A DNA stretch of 64,000 bases from Bacteroidales bacterium. Lineage in GTDB: Bacteria; Bacteroidota; Bacteroidia; Bacteroidales; Paludibacteraceae. The notes under the pieces were generated by a model. It was given only the letters and a program-made list of their open reading frames with translations, did no database searches and was not told the origin of the DNA. This document shows, in pieces, positions 14,525 through 22,840 of the stretch; positions within the stretch are counted from its first letter, which is position 1, and every line of letters starts with the position of its first letter. The DNA lies in the NCBI GenBank assembly GCA_015061165.1, contig SUXC01000002.1:1-64000 (forward strand), given 5' to 3'. The position numbers and the translations under genes are program-made.

Positions 14525-14805
14525 TGCATAGCCTCCTTTAAGTATTTATTTGCTGCTTTCCAATACTTTTGTGGTACTCCGTGGAGGTATTTCACAATCT
14601 CGTGAGCGCAGCTCCACTCATTGAGCGCGACCTCGAATACCACAAACTCTACAAGTTTCTCATTCATCTCGTTTGACAAGATAAATGTACCTTTGCCTAA
14701 GCACCCTTCGTCTATGGTGTGCATTTGTCCACCCTCAGAAGTGTATTTTTGTATCAATCGTTCTACATCTTCGACCGACACTCTGTATCTTACTCCTGCC
14801 TTCAT
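14521..14805 (-). CDS. Hypothetical phage protein (94 aa)
   Basis: This 94-residue protein begins MKAGVRYRVSVEDVERLIQK and has a beta-rich middle (GCLGKGTFILSNEMNEKLVE). It overlaps the methyltransferase gene end by 4 bp and the next gene by 4 bp, so it is part of a tightly coupled run. Function unknown. Confidence 0.45.
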   Translation of the reverse strand: MKAGVRYRVSVEDVERLIQKYTSEGGQMHTIDEGCLGKGTFILSNEMNEKLVEFVVFEVALNEWSCAHEIVKYLHGVPQKYWKAANKYLKEAMQ

Positions 14806-16274
14806 GATTTCTTGTGTTGTTTAGGCAGCTGCCAACCTTTCACGCTTGCAACTGCTTGGTTAAACTTGTACCACACATTCTCATCTACAAACTCGAAGTG
14901 CATAGTGCCTTTCTTGTAGCCACGGATACGGAAGAAACTCCATTTTCGTATGGTATTACCGTCTTTATCTGTAACGATGTTTGTCCAATCATACCATTGT
15001 CCCCAAAGCAAATTGTTTTGTCGGGCAAATGTGTACAAGTCAGTAATATCGCTATAATCTCTACCAGTTAAAAAGCAGAGTGCTTTCATCACATCGTCTA
15101 TACGACCTGTGCCATTATAGGCTATGTCGATATGCCAATTTGTACGAGGAAAGTCCTTGTCGTATCTTGTTACACACGGCATGATAAATCGCTTGTTTAT
15201 CATGTAGTCAGAATTGGTTTTCCATTTCTCGCCTGCTGTAGAGTTTTCGGCTGATAGAGAGCAGATGTAATCAAATGCCTCTACGAGTGTTTGTTTTATT
15301 CGTTCCTCGTGAGTAGCAACGAGCATTTGCGCCATTCGGTAGATGTTTTTCATTGTGAAAGGCATATCGCTCGCAAGTTCAATCGCTCTATTCAGGTCAT
15401 CAATAACCTTTCGCGTTACATACTTCTCCATGCCAAATTGATTGAATACATGTCGCCACAGAGACTTCTGCAAGGTCTTTTTGAACACATCTCGTGTGAT
15501 AGCACCGCTTGAATAACTGTTTACATCTTGCACTTTTCGTGCGCCAAAGACGATAGGTTGTACTCCCATGCTGTTGCATAGCTCGTTCATGCGGTTATTG
15601 CCCTCTATGACTGTGTCAAACAGTTCGACTGCGTCCTTGTACTTGCTCACAATGTCTTGCACATAACTGTATCGCACAATGCCTTGTGTGTTTGGCTCAT
15701 CATCTTCCGTCATGTCGAAGAAGTCGTCAAACTCATGTTCGCCAGTTCGTGGCTTATACAAGCGTATCACGGACACATCAACACTCGTTTGTCGTTCAGC
15801 AGTCTTGAATACCTCTCCAAGGCATTGGCTATTGCCGTTATTGTCTATGAGTTCTCGTATCTTCTCGCGCCTCTCGTAATAGTTGCGAGAGAGCAGAGAA
15901 GAGTTGCACAAACTGATGATTTCACAGCCCTCTGGCGCAACATCCCAGGCATGTAGTATGTGCGCTTCTTCGGCAGAGAATGGTGGGTTCATCACAATCA
16001 TGTCAATATGGCTAATCATATCGGGTGTAACTGTGAGGAAATCGCTCGCGATCAGTTCGCATTTACCTGCAATAATCGCCTGCAATTTCGTATTGATTTC
16101 GCAGGCGATCACTTTCTTTGCTCCGTTCCTTTGCAGGAAATCTACGATATTGCCACTTCCTGCTGATGGTTCAAGAATGATTTTTCCTCGTATATCCGAG
16201 AGTGAGAGCATTTGCTCAATCACTTCGTGAGGCGTGGGATAGAAATCCCGATTGAATAGGTTTTGAAAGTCCAT
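14802..16274 (-). CDS. N6-adenine DNA methyltransferase-like protein with DUF4942-type C-terminus
   Basis: This 490-residue protein opens with RDFYPTPHEVIEQML, then SAM-binding motif I as LEPSAGSGNIVDFL (about 34-47) and catalytic motif IV as MNPPF (about 93-97), the pattern of type I-like N6-adenine methyltransferases. The C-terminal 300 residues (NSYSSGAITRDVFKKTLQKS and TNWHIDIAYNGTGRIDDVMK) match my memory of DUF4942, common in phage and mobile-element proteins. It probably methylates phage DNA against host restriction. No cognate nuclease is adjacent, so it is likely an orphan. The methyltransferase core is clear, the target unknown. Confidence 0.75.
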   Translation of the reverse strand: MDFQNLFNRDFYPTPHEVIEQMLSLSDIRGKIILEPSAGSGNIVDFLQRNGAKKVIACEINTKLQAIIAGKCELIASDFLTVTPDMISHIDMIVMNPPFSAEEAHILHAWDVAPEGCEIISLCNSSLLSRNYYERREKIRELIDNNGNSQCLGEVFKTAERQTSVDVSVIRLYKPRTGEHEFDDFFDMTEDDEPNTQGIVRYSYVQDIVSKYKDAVELFDTVIEGNNRMNELCNSMGVQPIVFGARKVQDVNSYSSGAITRDVFKKTLQKSLWRHVFNQFGMEKYVTRKVIDDLNRAIELASDMPFTMKNIYRMAQMLVATHEERIKQTLVEAFDYICSLSAENSTAGEKWKTNSDYMINKRFIMPCVTRYDKDFPRTNWHIDIAYNGTGRIDDVMKALCFLTGRDYSDITDLYTFARQNNLLWGQWYDWTNIVTDKDGNTIRKWSFFRIRGYKKGTMHFEFVDENVWYKFNQAVASVKGWQLPKQHKKS

Positions 16275-16278
16275 GATG

Positions 16279-16530
16279 TTATAATTGAGAGTAAATTTTT
16301 TCGGTTAGTTTCTTGCATTTGGCGTATTTCCTATCCTCTGGCGGTCTATACTGGTATTGCTCCTCTTTTAAGAGTGCAAGCAGCACAGTCTTCGGTAATA
16401 ACCAATTGTCCTCGTATTGAGAGTGGTCGGTCATGTCTTCTTTGATGACTCGCTCAAGGTTTTTCCTCATGTGTCTGCCAACTATTTGTATCAGTTGTCG
16501 AGTTCTCTTGCGCAATTCTTTCTTTGTCAT
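16279..16530 (-). CDS. Hypothetical phage protein (83 aa)
   Basis: This 83-residue basic helical protein (MTKKELRKRTRQLIQIVGRH, then WLLPKTVLLALLKEEQYQYR) overlaps the upstream gene by 4 bp and lies 4 bp before the methyltransferase gene. The operon setting suggests co-expression with the methyltransferase. Function unknown. Confidence 0.5.
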   Translation of the reverse strand: MTKKELRKRTRQLIQIVGRHMRKNLERVIKEDMTDHSQYEDNWLLPKTVLLALLKEEQYQYRPPEDRKYAKCKKLTEKIYSQL

Positions 16531-18164
16531 ACGGCTAACAATTTTTTGAGTTCATCTTCTTTGGTTTTTGGGAATACCCAGCCTGCCCCGCAGGACAATT
16601 TGGGATTGAAACGACCTCCCAATTTCTTGAGTTCGTCCTTAATCGCTTTCGTGTCGCCCAGCACAACAATAGCACGCTCAGAATATGGGATAATCTGAAA
16701 GTCGCCATTGATTGGCTCTTGTGGCTCGTTTTTGGGTGTTTGTTCGACATAGAATGACACATTATGTGCTACCCAATATCGAATACTACCAAAGTCGATG
16801 TAGCGATTGTAGTTGAAATGTTCGAACTCAGGTCGGTCATGCAAGCGATACATTGTATCTTCGCAATTCTCTTTGGTAATGCCCAACTCAGCAAGCACTT
16901 CATCGGCTTTCTTATAGGCTTTCTCGCTTACTTCTCGTGATAACTCTACATCGCCACGAGTTGCGTTTTTACCCATTGTGAAATCGGCAAAGTCCGAGAA
17001 CTCTTGTCGCTCATAGCCTGTGCTATCATTCATACCGTCAAAGTACTCGTGACCATGCTCAAAGAGTACCAAATCGGTCTTCTCACGGAACTCTTTTTCG
17101 GTCATCTCGTCCACCCATGAGAGGGTATAGGACGCACCCCAACCGTCATTTTTCTTTAGCGAGAACTTCACGCCAGGGAACGCGGATCTGCACATGGCGA
17201 GTATGTTCGATTTGCGTGCGTTGTTCGTTTTCAGACATGCGGTTTTGTATGCCTTGTATTCGGGCGATTTGCGGTTGTAGGTCTTTTGGTATATCCCCCA
17301 CAATCGTCTTTCTTCCTCAACAAGCGGATTGACATCGGTCATCAAGTGCTGCCATTTCTTGCAGAGTGTTTGATAGGCTTTGTATCGTTCTGCTTTCTCC
17401 TCTGCTGCAATTCGCTCTTCTTCCATTTTGCGCGCTTTCTCTCGTTCGTGTATGATTTCCACCTCAGTAGCAAACATCTCTCGCCAGTTCGCTGGCATAT
17501 AGATGTAGCGGGCATAATTGTAGCCCTCCGAACTTATCAGAAACCATTTGCCGTTATCGGTATTCACGACAACAGTACCAACTGTAAAGAATGTGGCAAG
17601 TTGCTCTTTGGTCGGGTTGTACTCGTCATAATCTGCGACATCTACATCATCAGATTGCGAGCCGTATTTCTCAAAGTCTTGCGGTTGATTTCTCACGAGT
17701 TCGTCCGCGAGTTCTTTGCGTGAAAAGTCCTTGCTTGTAACCTCGATCACGTGCATAACATTGCACAGTCGTTTACTCTCATTGTACAGCAGCAGGTCGT
17801 TGATTTCTCCGTAGGCACCATCGCCGCCGTCTTGTTTCATGCCCGAATTACTGCACCACACGAAATCGCCAAATTGTGGCACTCCCTGATGCGCATCTGC
17901 CATACGAGCATAATGAGCGAAATATGTTTGCTCAAACCACTTTCTTTTTTGCTCGATTTGTTCACGCGCCATTTGTTCGTACATGGCTGTTTGTTGTTCG
18001 CCATAGGTATGCACAAAGGCTGCTCGATTGAGTGGGGACATTGCTCCAAGCGCACCAAAGCTGCCGTATTGTTCGCCCATTGTGTACTCCCAGCCGTTTT
18101 TCAGTTCGTCCGTGGTCAAGATACGCTCTATCTCGTTCACGATTTTGGTAATGTTTGCTTCCAT
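16527..18164 (-). CDS. Large polyvalent phage protein (LPD29-type)
   Basis: From the ATG at 18162-18164 this is 545 residues. A longer frame would overrun the upstream gene. The region around ILAMCRSAFPGVKFSLKKND to SYTLSWVDEMTEKEF matches the LPD29 domain of polyvalent proteins, which are multi-domain proteins carried by phages and conjugative elements and thought to travel with the DNA. The C-terminus has GGRFNPKLSCGAGWVFPKTK, a small module seen at the ends of ArdC-type and similar proteins. A charged coiled coil precedes LPD29. Such proteins are often linked to anti-defence roles, which is inference here. Confidence 0.6.
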   Translation of the reverse strand: MEANITKIVNEIERILTTDELKNGWEYTMGEQYGSFGALGAMSPLNRAAFVHTYGEQQTAMYEQMAREQIEQKRKWFEQTYFAHYARMADAHQGVPQFGDFVWCSNSGMKQDGGDGAYGEINDLLLYNESKRLCNVMHVIEVTSKDFSRKELADELVRNQPQDFEKYGSQSDDVDVADYDEYNPTKEQLATFFTVGTVVVNTDNGKWFLISSEGYNYARYIYMPANWREMFATEVEIIHEREKARKMEEERIAAEEKAERYKAYQTLCKKWQHLMTDVNPLVEEERRLWGIYQKTYNRKSPEYKAYKTACLKTNNARKSNILAMCRSAFPGVKFSLKKNDGWGASYTLSWVDEMTEKEFREKTDLVLFEHGHEYFDGMNDSTGYERQEFSDFADFTMGKNATRGDVELSREVSEKAYKKADEVLAELGITKENCEDTMYRLHDRPEFEHFNYNRYIDFGSIRYWVAHNVSFYVEQTPKNEPQEPINGDFQIIPYSERAIVVLGDTKAIKDELKKLGGRFNPKLSCGAGWVFPKTKEDELKKLLAV

Positions 18165-18183
18165 ATTGTTTGTGTTTTTGAGG

Positions 18184-18546
18184 TTAGTAGCACATTGCAT
18201 TTATAACATCTTCCATGCAGTCTTCTCCGAGCATGCCCGACCATTCAAATGGGTTGAAATAATCATTTTCGCAATCCTCGTCTTCGTGAGCATGTTTGTC
18301 CTTTAATTCTTGCGGAATGTTGTCATCGTCCAGTTGTTCTGTTGCATACGCAAAGAATAACTTGTCGTATCGTTTTCCGAGTAATCCCTCGCACTCATCC
18401 GCAAGATCGCGGGAGCGAAAGTCGTTTTCCAATTTGAGTTCTTGCAGTTGCGTAATTGTTCCGTGCAAGTTTTCTTCGGCTTCAGCCGTAGAGATTGTGC
18501 AAGCAGTTGCTATAGCAGCAATCAGTATCTGATAATCGTTATTCAT
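18184..18546 (-). CDS. Hypothetical acidic phage protein (120 aa)
   Basis: This 120-residue acidic protein (MNNDYQILIAAIATACTIST, ending MEDVINAMCY) has an Asp/Glu-rich C-terminal half with EDEDCENDYFNPFEWSGM. The strong negative charge could suggest DNA mimicry, but no known anti-restriction family is recognised. It is 9 bp from the next upstream gene on the same strand. Confidence 0.5.
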   Translation of the reverse strand: MNNDYQILIAAIATACTISTAEAEENLHGTITQLQELKLENDFRSRDLADECEGLLGKRYDKLFFAYATEQLDDDNIPQELKDKHAHEDEDCENDYFNPFEWSGMLGEDCMEDVINAMCY

Positions 18547-18555
18547 AATATTCGC

Positions 18556-18903
18556 TCACTTTTGGCTGAGCGTACTCCATTCGTTAATGATTGTTTTTAC
18601 TCTCTCTTGCGAGATATGGTGTAATTCTCCGTCCTGATACACATAGTAAGAGGGGAGTTGGTCTGAGTAGTCGTGCAATAGGTGTTCACGAGCCGTACTA
18701 CTCTCATCGTTTTTCAGATCGCACAGGTAGCAGAAGGTAGTACCCATTTCGCGTGTCATCCAAAGGAAGTCTAATTTCACTTCATCGTCTTCGTTGTACA
18801 ACTCGGTTATTGCATAGCGGTCGATAATAAAGTCACTCGCAAACATCTTCACATGTGCTTGCACAATAGCAGCCATCATGGCTGTGAGGTCTTTTGTTTT
18901 CAT
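18556..18903 (-). CDS. Hypothetical phage protein (115 aa)
   Basis: I place the start at the ATG at 18901-18903 (MKTKDLTAMMAAIVQAHVKM). The upstream extension is encoded by a CATA-type simple repeat and is not protein-like. The 115 residues are mixed alpha/beta, with LDFLWMTREMGTTFCYLCDL and VYQDGELHHISQERVKTI. It is the first gene downstream of the 464-bp non-coding stretch at 18904-19367. Function unknown. Confidence 0.5.
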   Translation of the reverse strand: MKTKDLTAMMAAIVQAHVKMFASDFIIDRYAITELYNEDDEVKLDFLWMTREMGTTFCYLCDLKNDESSTAREHLLHDYSDQLPSYYVYQDGELHHISQERVKTIINEWSTLSQK

Positions 18904-18984
18904 ATCTGTTTTTGTTTGGTTGGTTGTTTCGTGTGTTGTAAGGGAGAGAGGGGGTAAGGGGGTGAGAGAGTTCGTTCGCTCCTT

Positions 18985-19032
18985 GCATTGCATACATACA
19001 TACGCATATATACATGTGCATACATACATGCA
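18985..19032. repeat. CATA-type simple repeat
   Basis: An imperfect tandem run of CATA/TACA units lies in the leader of the gene at 18556-18903, interrupted by CATATATACATGTG. The CATG core makes part of it self-complementary. It is prone to slippage and may tune expression, or be neutral. Confidence 0.5.
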
Positions 19033-19302
19033 ACTCGTTCAGTCAGATACACCTTAATTTAGGGGATAATATTGTACTATGTACAACATTAAAAGTCGCC
19101 CAAAAGGGTTTTTCTATGAAATATAGAGGGAAAAGGTGGGAAAAATAAGGAAAAAGGGGAAGAAAGAAGGGACGGGGGGCGGTCGCCAAACTCGTTTTTC
19201 GTTCTTTCCATTTTGCACGCATTATGCTGATTTATAGACATTTACAAATAAAGCATAAAGTGCCACTTTAACCCTGCAAAATAACCCTATTTTGGTCATA
19301 TC

Positions 19303-19350
19303 ATACAATATCCCTTAGTATTACATAGTAATATCTAAGGAATATGGTAT
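19303..19350. repeat. 48-bp imperfect palindrome
   Basis: Arms ATAC, ATAT, CCTTAG, ATTAC (19303-19324) are mirrored by GTAAT, CTAAGG, ATAT, GTAT (19328-19350) around a 3-nt centre, with single-base offsets. Such an extended AT-rich dyad could be a replication-initiator or regulator site, or a cruciform. It lies upstream of leftward genes in the non-coding stretch. Confidence 0.55.
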
Positions 19351-19367
19351 AATATCGGGTCGCTCGT

Positions 19368-19541
19368 TCACTTTGCAATGTGCCAAAACTCCTCTTTTTG
19401 CATTTTGTTCAGCCGTTCGCATAGTTCCTCTGCCTGCTGCAATCGTTCAGGCGGAAAGGGTATGACCGTGAGCGGTCGTTGCGTGCTGAATAGATAATGC
19501 GTGATAGGTCGCTCACTTTGCGTGCTTGCTTTGTTGCTCAT
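19368..19541 (-). CDS. Hypothetical small phage protein (57 aa)
   Basis: From the ATG at 19541 (MSNKASTQSERPITHYLFST) this is 57 residues, with a helical C-terminus (ERLQQAEELCERLNKMQKEE). It overlaps the 3' end of the upstream membrane-protein gene. A start four codons earlier (19553) is also possible. Function unknown. Confidence 0.4.
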   Translation of the reverse strand: MSNKASTQSERPITHYLFSTQRPLTVIPFPPERLQQAEELCERLNKMQKEEFWHIAK

Positions 19542-19698
19542 CGTACCGCTCATAATGGTCGTAAATCATCCACGCGACTGCGCATATACCTGTTAAAACG
19601 AAAGCAGCTATAACTGCCCAGTAACTCACCAGAGCGAGTGAGAAAGTCGCTACTATTCCTATAAAGGTACAGCAGCGAAAGAGTTTGCTTTTTTTCAT
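19513..19698 (-). CDS. Small membrane protein (61 aa, two TM segments)
   Basis: This 61-residue protein has a basic start (MKKSKLFRCC) and two hydrophobic segments (about 8-25, FIGIVATFSLALVSYW, and about 28-45, AAFVLTGICAVAWMIY), then a charged tail (DHYERYDEQQSKHAK). It would span the inner membrane twice. In a prophage it could be a superinfection or membrane-modifying factor, but that is speculation. Confidence 0.5.
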   Translation of the reverse strand: MKKSKLFRCCTFIGIVATFSLALVSYWAVIAAFVLTGICAVAWMIYDHYERYDEQQSKHAK

Positions 19699-19699
19699 G

Positions 19700-20358
19700 T
19701 TGTTTGGGTGTTTATCGTTCGCCCACTATTGGGCATAGTGAGTGGGTAAGGTAATCAGCCTCGCCCACCTGTATTGTTCCGTGTATAGTTCACGCATTGG
19801 ACTGCCGCGATCGCTCGCACATATTCCGCCTACCGTGAAGGATTCGTCCTATACACTCGTTGTTCGTTCGCCTTGGTGTTTCGCATTTTCTCACACTATT
19901 GTTCAGGCACTTTGCCTGATAATAGCGGGCAGGACTTCATGACTACCTGCAACGGTTGTTCGTTGCGCTTTCGTTCAATGCGGATATAGTAGTCCCATAG
20001 TCGCCTATGGCTTGCCACATCAACCTGCTCCATGTGCGCTACGTTTGTAAGACCCACGCACACAGCCACTCTTCCATATGCAGCCGTTTACCTCGATACT
20101 GGTTCAGTCGCTGCTCAATATGCGCTCGTATGCGCATAGGTTCGCTCGCTTGCATACCCATACAGTCCACCCTGCAAGGTCGCGAAAAATTGTCAGTATG
20201 TCAAAGGTCGTGCGCCCGATTTCTCAGGGTTCGCTGCCTACATGCGGCACGGTGTGTGCCTATTGCTTGCAGGCGGTTACGGTGTGTAACCATACACGAA
20301 CGGCTGCGCGGTTGTCAGCATGCAGGCGGTCAGACCTGCATGCCGTATGTGTGTGCGC
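19700..20358. other. 659-bp hairpin-dense non-coding region
   Basis: No convincing gene on either strand. At least nine hairpins are visible: CACTAT/ATAGTG (19724-19740), a long stem around TCAGGCA/TGCCTGA (19896-19925), GCAGG/CCTGC (19929-19950), GCAACG/CGTTGC (19949-19966), CCATAG/CTATGG (19995-20010), ATGCGC/GCGCAT (20120-20137), GGCAC/GTGCC (20246-20260), GGTTAC/GTAACC (20275-20291) and GCATGCAGG/CCTGCATGC (20318-20343). Two share the loop GGTGT. The density suggests a large structured RNA or an origin-like region. Confidence 0.5.
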
Positions 20359-21054
20359 TTATTGCGCTGCTTGCTTTTTCGCCTTTGGTTGTGGCTCTAC
20401 CACGCCTGCGACCTCGTCCACGGCAGCACGCAACGCTTTTTTGACGATGGACGAAAAGCCGTAGCGGTTGTATGGCTGCGCAACCATGCGAGTGCGCTTG
20501 TACTCGTACACTTGCACGAGGTTGCCGTTCTCGTCTATCTGTTTGAGGGGTACTTCGTAGGTTGTGCCGTCCGCAAGTTCGTGCGTGGTCGTTACGGGTA
20601 CACGGATGTCGCGCATAATCGCGAGCGTACTCATGCCCTCGCCTACTTGCTCCTCGTTTTCGGTCATATCGTATCTATAAGATACGATTTTGCGCTTGCC
20701 GTCATTCACTACGATTTCAGCCAAGCCCTCGCGCTCAGCCACGAAGCGCAACACATGTATGCGCCCCTGCTCGTCTGTCATGTGCGGGAGGTTGCGCAGG
20801 GCAGCGCAAAATATCTCGCTCCACTTGTTGCGTAGCAAGTCGCCAAGAGGGGTGCTTTTGGGTGCTGCGTTGCGCACATCTACGAGCGTTGTGTGTACGT
20901 CCGTGTGCTTGTCGGCGGTTGCGTCGAACAGGGCGAGCAGGTCGGCATCGTATGCGCTATGTGCTTGCGCCTTTGCTTGTGCGTTGGTAACTTGCGCGGT
21001 TGCGCTTTGGCTTGCTTGTGCTGCTTGGGCAGCTGTCAAATTTTGCTTTTTCAT
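20359..21054 (-). CDS. Hypothetical phage protein, first gene of the long minus-strand block (231 aa)
   Basis: I take the ATG at 21052-21054 (MKKQNLTAAQAAQASQSATA), because the longer frame would begin upstream of the promoter -7 element at 21117-21124. The first 35 residues are Ala/Gln-rich and likely disordered. The rest is mixed, with LRFVAEREGLAEIVVNDGKR and a Lys/Ala-rich tail. Its GC content is clearly higher than that of the neighbouring genes, and it shares this with the adjacent non-coding region, so the two may have arrived together. Function unknown. Confidence 0.6.
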   Translation of the reverse strand: MKKQNLTAAQAAQASQSATAQVTNAQAKAQAHSAYDADLLALFDATADKHTDVHTTLVDVRNAAPKSTPLGDLLRNKWSEIFCAALRNLPHMTDEQGRIHVLRFVAEREGLAEIVVNDGKRKIVSYRYDMTENEEQVGEGMSTLAIMRDIRVPVTTTHELADGTTYEVPLKQIDENGNLVQVYEYKRTRMVAQPYNRYGFSSIVKKALRAAVDEVAGVVEPQPKAKKQAAQ

Positions 21055-21116
21055 GTTGTTTGAAATTTTGATTGTAAAACGTTGTATTTGCGGACTTGCT
21101 TTTTTCAAATCCGCTG

Positions 21117-21124
21117 CAAAGGTA
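21117..21124 (-). promoter_or_regulatory. Promoter -7 element for the minus-strand block
   Basis: The complement reads TACCTTTGC, a good Bacteroidetes -7 element, about 55 bp before the chosen ATG of the 231-residue gene. No clean TTTG lies 20 bp upstream, so the promoter may be weak or activated. Confidence 0.45.
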
Positions 21125-21477
21125 CTGCTATTGCCAAAGTACACTTTTTAAGAGGCGAAAAAAAATGTAAAAAAATTGCATTTTCTTTGTAAGTGCCTGA
21201 TTTACAGGGGGGTATTCACACCTATTTTTGCTATATGCACCACTGCGCGGTATCATCGCACCTATCCTTTTCCCCTTTTTCCAACCTAAAGCCCTTTAGC
21301 AACTTTCTTCCTTGAAAAATCTCCTCCTACCCCCGTCCTTTTTCTTGCCTGAAATGCCCAAATTCAAATTTTTTCAGAAAAATACTTCCAGAAACTCCTC
21401 CTATAGCGATTTTGGTAGAAAGTACACAAAAAAATCAAAATATATTTCCGTGATTTATAGCATATTAAGCCGATTTT

Positions 21478-21546
21478 GTTCACAAATTCTGTGAACATTG
21501 TAACTTGCAAAAAATTCGACCAAATACGCAAAAGTTCCTAACTTTG
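21478..21546 (+). promoter_or_regulatory. Late promoter 1 with inverted GTTCAC site
   Basis: GTTCAC-aaattct-GTGAAC (21478-21496) lies 42 bp upstream of TAACTTTG (21539-21546). The -33 position reads TTCG rather than TTTG, as expected for an activator-dependent promoter. It would drive the head genes from 21575. The same arrangement recurs at 27.7, 38.3 and 46.3 kb. Confidence 0.6.
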
Positions 21547-21574
21547 TAGCGATTTTTAACAACAAAATGCGTTT

Positions 21575-22198
21575 ATGATTAACAAAATGACAAAAAAGCT
21601 CAAAGAGCTTCATTCAAACTTGGGTTGCCCTGAGGCAATTTTGACTTCTGTTGCTAATGTTGCGATTATTGGCTTGGCTGATGATGCTGACGATGCTGCG
21701 ATTACTGCTCGTGCAAACGATAAGAGTATCGTGGATATGCTGAAAGCGTTTCAGAGCCACGTTGATACTGTTCGTACTGCGGCAAAAAAGGCTAAACATG
21801 GCAAAACAACGGTTGACGAGCCTGAAGACGAACCTGACAACGACGACAAGACTCCAAAGTATGTCAAAGATATACTGGATGTCCTCAAACAACAAGGCGA
21901 GCGTATTGAGGCTATGGAAAATGCGAGAAAAACGGAGAATTTCGATTCTATGGTTGCTCGTGTTGCTAAAGACCTTGGTATTGACGATGCTGTGTTAGAC
22001 TTGGTAAAACCAGGACTGTCCTCTGACATGAGCGAAACCGCCATCAAAGACAAGTTGGGTTCTGTTGTAAAGACCCTCAGTGAGCGTGGTGCAATGTTCA
22101 AAGAAAGCTTAACTCCAGGAGCGAGCGAGGCTAACGACGAAGCACAACGCGAAGCTGCTAAAAAATGGGTTAAAGAGCATGAAGTCAAAAACGAATAA
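21575..22198 (+). CDS. Probable scaffold or capsid-assembly protein (207 aa)
   Basis: This 207-residue acidic, helical protein contains an Asp/Glu-rich linker (DEPEDEPDNDDKTPKY, about 80-95), a coiled coil with VLKQQGERIEAMENARKTEN, and a charged C-terminus (REAAKKWVKEHEVKNE). It is the first late gene, two genes before the major capsid gene, the usual scaffold position. A basic helical C-terminus is typical of scaffold proteins, which bind capsid subunits. The family is not recognised, so the call rests on position and composition. Confidence 0.5.
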   Translation: MINKMTKKLKELHSNLGCPEAILTSVANVAIIGLADDADDAAITARANDKSIVDMLKAFQSHVDTVRTAAKKAKHGKTTVDEPEDEPDNDDKTPKYVKDILDVLKQQGERIEAMENARKTENFDSMVARVAKDLGIDDAVLDLVKPGLSSDMSETAIKDKLGSVVKTLSERGAMFKESLTPGASEANDEAQREAAKKWVKEHEVKNE

Positions 22199-22223
22199 TG
22201 TTTAACCACAAAATTTTCTAACT

Positions 22224-22823
22224 ATGGCTAAGTTTTTAGAAGACAATAACCAATATCACGGCTTAAAGCCTGTGTTTTGGATTGAGCCAGTTAAAAAGGA
22301 TGTAATGGGTTACCGCTTGACGAATGTAGAGAAAGGTCAAGTAATCCTTCCTGGCACGCCTATTCAGACTGACGAGGTTAATAAGACCGCCGTTGTCTGC
22401 AAATACGCTCGTGTTCTTGCTGTAGCTACCGACAAGAAGACTCTTACCGTAGATCGCGGTCATCACTTGAAAGCAGGCGACGTTGTTGCTGTTTCTGGTG
22501 CAGCTACCTTGGTTGCTGTAGAGATTGAGTCTGTAAAAGACGAGACTGTCGTTTTGAAGACTGCAAGTGATGCAGTTAAGGCTGATAGCGTTCTTGTCGA
22601 GGTTGCTACCACAGATAATGTCGTTGCTGCAAAGAACATTCCAAACCGTATCGTTTGTGCTGTAGCACGAATCAACGAGTTGGACCAAACCTGTTCCGCT
22701 ACTCATAGTGCGCCTGTTATCCAAAACATGGTGTTCTATCCAGAGGAGTATCTTAACAAGACTATCGCCCCAGGTACTATCTACTTGAAGGGTTGTCTCG
22801 GTATCACATTCATGTATCAATAA
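22224..22823 (+). CDS. Probable head decoration or structural beta protein (199 aa)
   Basis: This 199-residue protein is rich in Val, Ala and Thr and looks beta-stranded throughout (KYARVLAVATDKKTLTVDRG, AGDVVAVSGAATLVAVEIES). It lies just upstream of the major capsid gene, 18 bp away, where decoration or head-stabilising proteins are common. No family recognised. A capsid decoration role is inference from position and fold type. Confidence 0.5.
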   Translation: MAKFLEDNNQYHGLKPVFWIEPVKKDVMGYRLTNVEKGQVILPGTPIQTDEVNKTAVVCKYARVLAVATDKKTLTVDRGHHLKAGDVVAVSGAATLVAVEIESVKDETVVLKTASDAVKADSVLVEVATTDNVVAAKNIPNRIVCAVARINELDQTCSATHSAPVIQNMVFYPEEYLNKTIAPGTIYLKGCLGITFMYQ

Positions 22824-22840
22824 AAAAGGAGGACTGAACT

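Larger units (their letters stand above)
18904..19367. other. Non-coding stretch of 464 bp with symmetric elements
   Basis: No convincing gene. From left to right it holds the CATA repeat, an inverted repeat TTGTAC-tat-GTACAA (19072-19086), a purine-rich strand of about 60 nt (19120-19182) with several G runs, and the long dyad at 19303-19350. Symmetric AT-rich sites next to a strand-biased purine tract fit a regulatory or replication-origin region better than decayed coding sequence. No direct test is possible from sequence alone. Confidence 0.4.
21055..21574. other. Divergent control region between minus and plus blocks
   Basis: This 520-bp stretch separates the leftward genes from the rightward late operon and holds a promoter element for each side. 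The middle is AT-rich with C-rich patches and no gene that I believe. It carries the inverted GTTCAC/GTGAAC site described separately. Confidence 0.5.

Noticed and set aside
20007..20444. Plus-strand frame of 145 residues across the hairpin-dense block
   Set aside because: Cys/Arg/His-rich, overlaps the real minus-strand gene at its end, and the hairpin structure explains the sequence better.
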